From the NCBI GenBank assembly GCA_001414345.1, contig LLCB01000005.1, forward strand, positions 372,001-436,000: a stretch of 64,000 nt of DNA, written 5' to 3'. The notes beneath the pieces are model-generated. The model saw nothing but the letters and a program-made list of their open reading frames with translations, had not been told where the DNA came from and did not search any database. This document shows positions 46,371 through 56,117 of this stretch, piece after piece. Positions within the stretch are counted from its first letter, which is position 1; each line of letters starts with the position of its first letter. A program made the translations under genes and the position numbers. Source of the stretch: Hymenoscyphus infarciens (lineage: Eukaryota; Ascomycota; Leotiomycetes; Helotiales; Helotiaceae).

Positions 46371-49346
46371 TCTATACTTAGTAGTTTCCTAGTAACTCAA
46401 CTCGTTGGATCGTTGATTCGGGGTAAGAGGTGATATTAGAGTTAAGCAACGTTAGACATCTTATAATCTGGATATTACATCGGACCCTAAGTCTCGCAAG
46501 ACAAGTGGGGCTGGAATTCAAGTACCGAGATCTCACATCGACGTAAGCAAATCTACGACTGACTAAAGGCTGACCAGTGTCAACTTCCTCAGTCCTAAAA
46601 AGGTCATCTCCCTTTCGCTGTGAAATCCCGAGCCTTATTCTAACAACCGTCTTATATAATACACGCGGTGACCAAAAGCAGTAGAATAAAGCGATACTTA
46701 TACCCCCCTCATTCCCACGAAAAAGACGCAACCAAGAACTTATTCGCCCGACTATAGTGGAAGGCGAGCAAGATATCAAGACAGGCAGGGGGTCACAGAA
46801 CCGAAGACTCACAGAGCAGAGCCGCAACCACACCACCACCACCACCACCACAATCAAATCGAATATCGCGGTAGACGAAAACAAAAAGGAAAAGAGGCAT
46901 CAATGAGCATAAGAGGAATACGGCGAGCGATTGGTGTGTCACAATACCGAGTATGAGATGATCAAAAGTCCATCCCTCTTTCCCTTGTCCCTCATCCCTC
47001 GGGACGAAACAAAAAAAAAGGGGGGGTCGCGAAGAAAGCCACAAACTTCCAGCCTGATCTATGCGAGGTCTTGCAGAATTCGGGGTCCTCGACGTTTTAA
47101 GCTGAACATATGAGGCGGGGAAGAGTTTGGTCCCCTACTCGTCGTGTTCATAGCGGGCGGGGTACTCGTACTTTAGTGTTAGCAAACTGTTAGCAAACAG
47201 TTTGTCCTCTTTTTGAAAATTCGTGCCTGAAGATTCGGGGAAAAGAAATATCGCGCGAATTCTAGATGATAGAAACACACTTAGTCCAGACCGCTAGAAT
47301 GAAATCTTTGCATTCGACTAGGCGGCTTTGGCGCCATCTGTGTAGTGTACCCCTTGGGCATCACCGGTTTTGGTTTGAGCAAGGAGGTCCTGGCGACATA
47401 GCGTTGTTCGAGGATGCCCAAGTCATCCACCTGGCAACAGCCTTGTGCTTTTATGGAATGCTCCAATGAGGAAAATGGAAGAGTGGCGGAAAGAAAAAGG
47501 GGCATGGGATCCTTGTGGTTGGGCAGCTTGAAAATTTGAAGCATTGAAACGGTTGGGTGCTGGATGTTTTGATGGGCTGGGGAAACCTTGTTGGGAGGAG
47601 GGATGGAAAATGGAAGGAGGACCGAGGAATTTGGGGAGCCACGTCGAGGAAATAAACAAGTGGAAGAGTAATGGCAAAAGTGAAAAGGAGGATTGATGAT
47701 GTCATTGAGTGTTTGGATGTGTTGTACAGCAGTGTGATTTTGATAGGACTTGGAGTTGAGAGTTCAACAATTCATCCTTGAGGCATGGATCTGCGTAGGG
47801 CTCGCTTCACCACTTTGGTTCGTTTAGTGGGGGAGAGGAGGAAAAGCAAGCTGGGGATTTACAGTAGGAATTGAGCGGGACTGACCGAGTTTCCTTTTTT
47901 TAATTCTCGGTACCCACCTAAAGAATAAATCGCGTAAGTAGATTCAACATCTCACCGAGTATTTTTCGGATGGAAGCTTTATTTTTCTCGGATGGCTTCC
48001 GCGAGCTAACTTACGCCCGGTGTTAGCGGGGCGTTGATTGGCGTACAGACGGCTCAAGCAAACTGATGTGATGGCCTGGCGGTAGCCCGTTGTCGGTTCA
48101 TGTCGGACGGGAGGAATGGCGTGAAGAGCGACTGTGGATATTTTGTTTCTTCAAGATGCTGCTACAACATGTGCGGTGCCTGACTTTGTAGCTTCATTCA
48201 GGCTCGTTGGGCTGGAGTACAGACCAGGTGCACCAGAGTGGCGAGGTGGGGAAAGGGAAAGGGAAAGCTCCAAAGCAACGCCGTGTTTGGCCTTGTAGAA
48301 GTACCTAGGTACTTACTAAAAGGAGTCGGCAATGAAGGCGGAAGGTGTAGAAACATGTTCTTCCGAGACATATCCGTTGTAGTGGTAAGTGGGTGAAGAT
48401 ATACGGACCTTTCCTACTTACGTTGACCACTTATCGAGTTGTATTGAGGCAGAGCAGTGGCCGGGTGGGGATAAGAAGTCTTAGTCACGAATATGAAGCA
48501 CCTGATGACAGAGAAGTAAGTTCCCCCAGTCTTGGGTACCAGTACGCGAGTACAGACTATTCGGTCAGTTCACCGTAAAAGTATACTACCCCTGTTTAAA
48601 GCCATAGGGCTTTTTTACAGTTATTCTAAACTTTCGTCACCAAAAGGATGCTTTCAAGTGGGTTGGGGTTAGCGTAAAATCTGTGCACATTTATCCTTTT
48701 TAACTTTTTAGGGTAAAGTGTAAGTAAGTGTCTGTACGAGGACTCTATTTGTGGGTCATTGTGGTATTTGGTACTCTTTGGGCTCAAACAATACAATTCA
48801 AGCATTCGTGTTGATCCTATTCGTAAATACTTGTACTCTGCTGACTCCCCTTATCATTGGACGAGCGTTGTATCTCCGCATTCAAGCTTGGTCACCATCC
48901 GTCAATCCTTCCATCTTCTCCATCTTGCAGCTTGCATCTTGCCTTCGCACCTTCGTCATTTTCACGACACCCCTGCACGAGCGCCCCCTTGCTACCAGTA
49001 CTCGAGTACCACTCACACTCGATTAATTCTTCCTCTTCAACACCACACCATCATCAACTGCCAACGACACCTTGCATTCCTCTCCTCCTTATTAACAACC
49101 TCATTTTCGCCTCCAAAACCACGTCTACCACACCTTACTTATCCCTCACCTGCACTCCATCGTATTAAGTCGGTTGGTTGCCTTACTTGCCTCATTCATA
49201 CTCTCCAACAATCATCGCGGGGTCCCGTCAGCGTGTCAGCAGTTCCTTCCGGCACCCACCCGACAAATCGAGTCCGGTGTCATCCTCTCGCACCGCAGGC
49301 GACCTGAGCCGTGGAAATCCCCATTGGCAACGCCGATCAAAAAGAA
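46371..49346. other. intergenic and leader region upstream of the DUF8035-type gene
   Basis: Composition becomes normal at about 46.37 kb. A CCA-type microsatellite lies at about 46830-46852 and a GGGAAA run at 48249-48267. Minus-strand frames near 46378-47044 are low-complexity (poly-Val from the CCA repeat) and are not accepted. From about 48.85 kb the plus strand becomes C/T-rich with few ATGs, as typical for a long fungal 5' leader. No second gene was recognised. Confidence 0.5.
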
Positions 49347-49452
49347 GTATGTACCAACCCGGCCGGCATACAATGAGCTGCATCATGCACGTCTTCGGTG
49401 CGAGTCTCAGTTTCATACTTATCAAGTTTGCTAACGCTTCCTCCAACAATAG
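49347..49452 (+). other. candidate 5'UTR intron of the DUF8035-type gene
   Basis: Donor GTATGT, branch TGCTAAC about 20 bp before the acceptor AATAG, 106 bp. It lies 177 bp upstream of the start codon in the leader. Signals are as good as those of the confirmed introns, but there is no reading frame to test it. Confidence 0.5.
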
Positions 49453-49628
49453 CCGCCATTTCGCGCCCTAATATTTCGGAGCACCTTACAAACTTCAACA
49501 CTTGTGGCTGCTTACTCCATCAGTTCGCCTTGACGCAGCTTCGAGTCCTCGCCTCACCTTCTGGCAGGATATATTGACCCTCAGAGTGCCCTTGACTCGA
49601 GAATCATAGTCGAAAGCGCATTTTCAAA

Positions 49629-52600
49629 ATGGCAGACCGGTACAGATACAACGCGCGACCACGCTCTCCAATCTACAACCCCGCGAGGGCTTCTCTCCCC
49701 ATCAACCTCTCAGGATTCGGTCACCCAGCGGCACACGACCACCATACCTCGACTCTCCATGTCATTCCCACCTCTCGTCGAGAACATATTCCTACCGGTC
49801 ATTCACGAAGCAACAGCACTGCGAATAATTCGGCGGGAACCGTTACTACAACATACAAAATTACAGCAGAACCCCCTCCTCGAAGTAGCAGTGTCCGCAG
49901 TGATAGCAGAAGACGAAGTTCCACGACTGAGAACAACAACCGACCGGCCGTCGTCACGGCCGTTCGACATAAACCAGTTATCCATAGCGCTAGACCGTCG
50001 AGTCCATTGAAAACCCCCTATCGATCCAGCCAGGAAGAATTTTATGCAGTGCCGGCAGCCTCTTCTCAGCACACTTCTCGATCACATCACCACAGACACA
50101 GTCTCCAACCAGATGATGTAGACATGGGCCGCATTGCGACAGAAGGAAATAGATTGCGAATTGGTTCGGGTAGACAAGAAACTGCGTACAACAGCAGTCG
50201 ACCACGAACACAATATCCTACTCCTGTTGCCCGTCACACGGATACATCATCCAACGCAGAATATCCAGACGATGGATTTGGATACACCAACCCGGGGGGC
50301 TTGGCTCAATACGATTTGAGTCACCCCCCACAACCTCGAGCACGCAGAGAACGTAGCGACAGTTTTGATGGTGGAAGAACCAGCAGACCAAGTAGTATCT
50401 CAGGATATACTGATTTGGTTCCAAGAACCGCCGATCCTAGGGAAAGAGGACCACCACCTACGCTCAGGGGTTTCGATAGAATTCCACGCGGAGCGACATG
50501 GGAACAACCAGCAACCGCTAGAATGCCAGTTGTTCCTCCACCACCCCCGATAGAGCCGGTTCAGAGACCAGCAAGAATGGAACTGCCATTCAAGGAACAG
50601 CCTGCACGACGAAGTGGCTCCCAGCGTCCAATGTCAATGTATCAAGAGCGTGACCGTGAAGGCGGACGAAGAGGATCTCGCGACGATATATACGAAGTTC
50701 GAGACCCAGAGCCAAGACGTCGGCGAGACAGCAGCTCACATCGACGACCAGAGCCTCGATTCGAGAACCCTGTCGAGTCAAGAGGTTTTGGTATTCGAGC
50801 AGAGGCTCCAGCATCCCAACCATCGAGACCGGAGAGGGTGGAAAGATCCGACAGGCCTGAACGGGTCGAGAGAGTCGAAAGAAGTGAGCGTATCGAGCGA
50901 GATGATAGGCCTGAACGATCCGAGAGGGCAGATAGGCTCGAGCGATCGGACAGACTGGATCGTGTGGATCGCCCAGAAAGAAGTGACAGGCTGGAGCGAC
51001 TGGAGAGAAACGATAGATCCGATCGACCTGATAGAGGAGATAGATCTAGTGATGATCGTGGTGATCATAAGAGTGGTCGAGATATTCTTACCACCGGACT
51101 TGGACTTGCTGGAGCGGCACTTGGATTGAAATCAATCAAGAATGCGCGAGATGAGAGCCGGGACGGTCGCGAGAAGGGGGAGCGTGAAGAAAGGGAGGAG
51201 CGAAGACGAAGAGACCACGACGATGATGAACGTCGACGACGCAGAGATTCACGGGACGGAAGAGAAGCTGCCGAGAAGCCAAAGGAAAGACGGCACCGAG
51301 AGGAAGACAGAGACCGAGTTTCACCCCCTCCGCGAGAAATTCCTCAAGCTCCGAGAGAAGAGCATACATCATCTAGAGATATGCCACCTCCAATACCGCC
51401 AAAGGTGCTACCCCCTCAGGGCGAACGCGATATGCGTGAGAGACACTCGGATCCTGTTGCTCTCAATCTCAGTGGCCGCGATCCCAAGGAACGGCCTGCT
51501 TCAAGAAACGAGCGGTCATCTTCTATCAGTGGGCGTGATGGTGAGCCGGACAGACGAGAACGACGTCGCCGCCCAGATAGGTCGCCCACCCGTGAGGATT
51601 CTCGCTCCGATTCTGCTTCGGATCCAATCGCTGGTATTCCCCATCGAGAATCACGTTCTATGAAAGAAAATGCCCCTACCGCAGCATTCAATCCAAAGGA
51701 CACCATGGACTTGAAGGCGTTGAAAGATGCATTGAACTCGAAAGATAATGCGGCGCCTAGAGAGGGTTCTCCACCAATACCCAAGGCTGCGAAAGCTTCG
51801 TTTACAAAGACCCCTGCTGAGGTCGCTGATATCCGTTCCGATATCAATGAAGATCAGCGTTCACGAGACACCCATAATTCCACGGACATTGTTCCACCTC
51901 GAGTTGTCTCGCCGCCTCGACCCAAAGTCGATGATAAACCAGTCAAAGGTATTCTCCGTGCACCCAGAGTAAAGTTCCCAGAAGACCCAAGTCCTATCCG
52001 AGAAGGGGTTGCACCATTGAAAGACGCCAAGAAGGATGGTGTTCCTCCTGATGCAAGATGGACCAAGATTAATCGCAAGCTTGTAAATCCGGAAGCTCTT
52101 GAACTGGGCAAGGAAAGATATGAGGCACGAGATGATTTTGTCATCGTTCTTCGCGTTCTTTCAAGGGATGAGGTTCAAGGTTATGCCGAAGTTACGCAAA
52201 AACTTAGAGGTTTGTCACTCCATCACTACATGATGTATTATATATTAATCATATTTTCAGCCGCCCGCGAAGACGCAGAACGAGATGAGAGGCGTCGAGC
52301 TCGAAGAGAACGCCATGAACGACATAAGCGTGAGAGAACCAGTGGGGAACGTTCCGAGAAAAGCGAGCGCCGCCGCCGTCGTGAGGAAAAGCCTCGAGAA
52401 TCAGAATCGGATACTACGGAAGATGATGAACCAGAACGAGATGTACCAAAAATGCTCGAGCCTGCACCGCCGCGAAGAAGACTTGCTAGCAACAATATTG
52501 AGGACGCCATGATGAGTGGTGGTTTGAGCGGACCACCACCGGTTGAGAATCCTAATGCTCCTGGCCAATACTTGAACTACACTAGAAATCCACCTCCACC

Positions 52601-52649
52601 TAGTTCTTTAGTAGCCAGCACAGGTTCATCGAGTAGGAGAGATAGATAG
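49629..52649 (+). CDS. DUF8035-type charged, low-complexity protein
   Basis: Two exons, 49629-52209 and 52261-52649, 989 aa. The start context CAAAATGGCA is good. The long N-terminal part is rich in Arg, Ser, Pro and Asp and largely disordered. Residues about 400-480 are tandem RPER/SDRxER/ERxER-type repeats, and about 490-640 is an Arg/Glu/Asp-rich stretch. Near 810-860 lies a compact conserved block: PDARWTKINRKLVNPEAL, then RYEARDDFVIVLRVLSRDEV. This is the pattern of the uncharacterised fungal DUF8035 domain as I remember it (WTKIxRxLVNPxAL...VIVLRVL). The C terminus is again charged and ends in a short Ser/Gly tail. Function unknown; the composition recalls nuclear RS-like proteins. The 51-bp intron is a multiple of three and free of stops, so retention would give a 1006-aa protein. 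Confidence 0.85.
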   Translation: MADRYRYNARPRSPIYNPARASLPINLSGFGHPAAHDHHTSTLHVIPTSRREHIPTGHSRSNSTANNSAGTVTTTYKITAEPPPRSSSVRSDSRRRSSTTENNNRPAVVTAVRHKPVIHSARPSSPLKTPYRSSQEEFYAVPAASSQHTSRSHHHRHSLQPDDVDMGRIATEGNRLRIGSGRQETAYNSSRPRTQYPTPVARHTDTSSNAEYPDDGFGYTNPGGLAQYDLSHPPQPRARRERSDSFDGGRTSRPSSISGYTDLVPRTADPRERGPPPTLRGFDRIPRGATWEQPATARMPVVPPPPPIEPVQRPARMELPFKEQPARRSGSQRPMSMYQERDREGGRRGSRDDIYEVRDPEPRRRRDSSSHRRPEPRFENPVESRGFGIRAEAPASQPSRPERVERSDRPERVERVERSERIERDDRPERSERADRLERSDRLDRVDRPERSDRLERLERNDRSDRPDRGDRSSDDRGDHKSGRDILTTGLGLAGAALGLKSIKNARDESRDGREKGEREEREERRRRDHDDDERRRRRDSRDGREAAEKPKERRHREEDRDRVSPPPREIPQAPREEHTSSRDMPPPIPPKVLPPQGERDMRERHSDPVALNLSGRDPKERPASRNERSSSISGRDGEPDRRERRRRPDRSPTREDSRSDSASDPIAGIPHRESRSMKENAPTAAFNPKDTMDLKALKDALNSKDNAAPREGSPPIPKAAKASFTKTPAEVADIRSDINEDQRSRDTHNSTDIVPPRVVSPPRPKVDDKPVKGILRAPRVKFPEDPSPIREGVAPLKDAKKDGVPPDARWTKINRKLVNPEALELGKERYEARDDFVIVLRVLSRDEVQGYAEVTQKLRGLSLHHYMMYYILIIFSAAREDAERDERRRARRERHERHKRERTSGERSEKSERRRRREEKPRESESDTTEDDEPERDVPKMLEPAPPRRRLASNNIEDAMMSGGLSGPPPVENPNAPGQYLNYTRNPPPPSSLVASTGSSSRRDR
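52210..52260 (+). other. 51-bp in-frame intron of the DUF8035-type gene
   Basis: GTTTGT donor, ATTAATC branch region and TTTTCAG acceptor. Removal joins QKLR to AAREDAERDERRR, a smooth continuation; retained, it inserts 17 hydrophobic residues (GLSLHHYMMYYILIIFS) into a charged region, which is clearly foreign. Confidence 0.8.
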
Positions 52650-53408
52650 GGGATGATTTGATGTGATTCTGATTGGAGATGGAGCATTTGAAGGCATATG
52701 AGCGATTATGAAGGTATGGTGGAATTTCACTATTCTTTTCGTTGTAGCCAATCTTTTGGATATGGGATTAGGATTGGGGTGTTGGTGTTGGTGTTGGTTG
52801 CATCTGGGTGCGAAATATTTCGAGCGGTTGATTCGAGTGGAATGATGGTGATGCCTATCTATTACGTTACGGATATAGTTTTTTTTTCTCGAACGCACAT
52901 AGCCTTTTTGAGCGTCTTTAGCGACGGTTGAGGATAATTAATTGATAACCATTTTGGATTTATGTAGAATATGTACTTTACTTAATTGTTAAGTCAACAA
53001 ACTTTCACTTATGGGAGACACGAAATACAAGAGGATTCAGAGGCCCAAATCCGACTGTCTGTATATCTCCTAGTTTCATGTGTGAAATACCTAGTAGTGA
53101 ATGTCTTCAATGACGTGAATCATATAATCGATTGCGCGAGGTGAGTGAGTTCGGGAGTACCTCCGTACCTTGAGGGAGAAATTCCTCCCTCTTTGAGAAG
53201 GTGGGGACCTTCGAAACCCCCGCCTCCTCCATTCCCTCGTATCGATAAGCACTTCCAGGTCTCACCTTCAAGGTTGCTTTGGCGTCAATCACGAGCTCCC
53301 TCTGTTTCACCCCCATTTAATATCTCGTCGACACAACCTCCTCTTTCCACATCACAAATCCCTCTCCAACACCGCAGGACACCGAAAGAACATCTGCCAA
53401 CATCCAAC
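52650..53408. other. intergenic between the DUF8035-type gene and bleomycin hydrolase
   Basis: 3' flank of the upstream gene and promoter/leader of bleomycin hydrolase. A GTTGGTGTTGGTGTTGG run lies near 52780-52797. The C-rich stretch at 53200-53400 is leader. No other gene seen. Confidence 0.5.
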
Positions 53409-54998
53409 ATGGGTGCCAATCAATCAGCCATGCCTATCGCCAACGAAAAGCTCATCGTTGAGCGGCTTCGAGCTATGCAACTCCAAGATAAGGATCAGGC
53501 TGATAGCGAGTATGTACACGTTGATGAGAAAGCTATGGGAAAGGCACAAGCCTCGAGAACTAGAGCTCCTTGGACTACACTGAGTATTGAGGAAGTTGGG
53601 GATTGGGAACATGAGCTGCTACAGGATCCTAAGAATAAGTTAGTCCTCCTCCCTACGGCGAGATCGCTTGACAGGACAGATAACTGATTACTAGTATCTA
53701 GACTTGCACTCTCTGCTCTAAGTTCCGCAGATCCAAAGAGCGTCCTCACTTCTCGCGCGACGACTATCAAAGATCAACAAATCTTCTCGGTCAAGATCCC
53801 CTTTGAAGGAGCACCTATCACGAATCAACGCTCCAGCGGCCGATGCTGGCTCTTCGCCTCAACAAATGTCTTCCGTGTCGCCCTCATGAAGAGACATTCT
53901 CTCGATAAATTCGAACTCTCTCAAGCTTACCTCTTCTTCTACGATAAACTTGAAAAGTCAAACTACTTCCTTGAACAGATCCTTGATACCTCGGGTGAAG
54001 ACCTCGATAGTAGGTTGGTACAAACTCTCCTTGGGGATCCGGTTAGTGATGGGGGACAATGGGATATGGTTTATAACCTTGTGCATAAGTACGGTCTTGT
54101 GCCACAGGTTTTATATCCTGATAGTTTTAATGCTCAATCGAGTGGTGCTATCAACCAGCTTATCACCACCAAACTCCGGGAAGATGCCTTGAAACTTCGC
54201 GCTTTGGCTACTAGTGGAACGAAGAGCGCAAGAGACGTTACGGCTGCAAAGGAGAAAATGGTTAGAGAAATCCATCTCATCCTCACCCTCACTCTTGGTC
54301 CTCCTCCCTCGCCTGATAACGAGTTCACATGGAATTACCTGGATAAATACGGACAAGCCCAGGAGATAAAAACCACCCCCATTGGATTCGCAAAGGAACT
54401 CGGGACTCCAAAGTCCATTCGCATCACGAACTCCACCGTTCACGACATGTTCTCTCTAGTCAATGATCCCAGAAATGAATACAACACCCTCCTCACCGTC
54501 TCCCGCCTCGGAAACATCGTCGGCGGTCGCGGCATCACATACGTCAACGTCCCCATGTCCACCATGAAATCTGCCTGCATTAAAATGCTTAAAGCCGGCT
54601 TACCCATCTTCTTCGGTTCAGACGTAGGGAAGTACTCCAACTCCTCCTCCGGGATCATGGATACAGCTCTTATCGACTATGAGTTGGGTTTCAACGTTAA
54701 GCTTGGGATGAAGAAGGCGCAACGGCTTATGACGGGCGAGAGCGCTATGACTCATGCCATGGTTCTTACGGCCGTGCATCTGGATGAGGAGGGGAAGAGT
54801 GTGAGGTGGAGGGTGCAGAATAGTTGGGGCGAGGGCGCGGGGACGGAGGGGTGGTTTGTGATGAGTGATAAGTGGATGGATGAGTTTGTTTATCAGGCTG
54901 TTGTTGAGCCTAGGTTTGTGGAGAAGGCCATTAGGGATATCCTCAAGACGGAGCCGAAGGTCTTGCCTAGGTGGGATCCGCTTGGTGCTTTGGCTTAG
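53409..54998 (+). CDS. bleomycin hydrolase (cysteine aminopeptidase, family C1B)
   Basis: Two exons, 53409-53638 and 53702-54998, 508 aa; the 63-bp intron has donor GTTAGT, branch AACTGAT and acceptor CTAG. The papain-like C1B catalytic residues are in place: Cys125 in NQRSSGRCWLFA, His428 in MTHAMVLT and Asn450 in VQNSWGEG. The Cys-His spacing (303) is close to that of the yeast enzyme. Other family blocks are seen: SQAYLFFYDKLEKSNYFLE, DGGQWDM, PIFFGSDVGK. Known members form hexameric barrels, trim peptides from the N terminus in the cytosol and detoxify bleomycin and homocysteine thiolactone. The N terminus reads MGANQSAM, which fits the N-myristoylation pattern (Gly2, Ser6). About 50 residues precede the usual start of the fold. 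The gene appears intact and is probably constitutive. Confidence 0.95.
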
Positions 54999-55313
54999 GG
55001 GGGTTCAGAGAAGTTTTTGAGCTTGAGCTTCGACCAGGGCTTAGTGGTGAGATGGGTGGATGATGAATGGTTACGACATTTCATGATGGACTTGGGATGG
55101 GGGGTTTGTTTTATGGATGGCGTTTTTACAGCCTCGAGTTTGAGGATTAGGTTGCAGCTTTTTATGGGGAGGAGATTTGGGGGGTACAGACGGATAGCAG
55201 TTACGACACAGTCATTAGATTCAGATTGAGATTTAGATAGATTTAATAGATACATCTGAAACTCGTTCTCTAGACCCTTGACTTTAGACTCCCGCGGTTT
55301 TAATGTAAGTGAC
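54999..55313. other. 3' flank of bleomycin hydrolase
   Basis: Normal-composition sequence after the stop codon, ending at the TIR element. Short frames on both strands are not supported. Confidence 0.5.
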
Positions 55314-55318
55314 CCGAT

Positions 55319-56112
55319 GTCCTAGTGGACACAGAAAGTAGCACTATTCCTTTCTGCTTTCAGATCTACCAACGTATATAACTGAACATAAATAATATCA
55401 AAAATTTTAAAACCTAATAAGAATAATTAATCGGTAATTGACACCTCTGTCTCTTAAATAATCGTAAATACCTAGAATATCCTTTAGATTACTTGAAAAG
55501 TAACTGCTCTATCTCTTAAATAATACCTCTTAAAAATGAGAGTATTCTAGTTAGAAAAGAGAGATATTTAAGTTAGCTATTATTCACTATTTTTACTATA
55601 TTACGCTATCTATTTTTTAATAAATTTAAGCTAGTACCTTAAGAGTATAACCTTTAATATATATAATATTAAGCCTTAAGAAATCGTCGATTACTTAGTA
55701 AGTAATCAAAGCTATAAGTAAAAGAATCAAGAGTATTAGGCTTAACTAAGGCTCTTAAGAGTTAGTTTACGTAGTTATAAGTAGATAGTATATAAGTAGG
55801 TTAACTTACTATATTTATTAATTTTTAATATATTAGTATAAGGAAACTAATAACTAGAGAAAAAGTATAAACTAACTCAAATATCTCTCTTTTCTAAGTA
55901 GAATACCTCTATTTTTAAGAGGTATTATTTAAGAGATAGAGTAGTTACTTTTTAAGTAATTTAAGAGATATTCTAGGTATTTATAATTATTTAGAGAATA
56001 AAAGTATTAATTACTATTCTTTATATTTTTATAATTACTTTTTATTAACTTTTCATATTACGTTTTTAGTAGAGTTATAAGTAATAGTATTACTTTCCGT
56101 GCCTACTAGGAG
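55319..56112. mobile_element. 794-bp foldback TIR element (family T2, RIP-altered)
   Basis: Long inverted repeats, about 265 bp per arm, enclose a short centre. The outer ends read GTCCTAGTGGACACAGAAAG and, reverse complemented, CTCCTAGTAGGCACGGAAAG, sharing the GTGGACACxGAAAGTxGCAC core with the 15165-15599 element. Inside, TACCTAGAATATC and CTCTATCTCTTAAATAATAC (about 55470-55530) are mirrored near 55890-55980. CCGAT flanks both ends directly (55314-55318, 56113-56117), giving a 5-bp candidate duplication; TA at the fourth and fifth base is an alternative boundary. No coding frame. Confidence 0.7.
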
Positions 56113-56117
56113 CCGAT

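Noticed and set aside
46378..46884. 168-codon minus-strand frame starting with a poly-Val run
   Set aside because: The Val run is a translated CCA microsatellite; the rest has no motif and lies in the leader/promoter region.
50590..51663. Long frames on other phases and strand over the DUF8035-type gene
   Set aside because: Shadows produced by the Arg/Glu/Asp codon repeats of the true gene.
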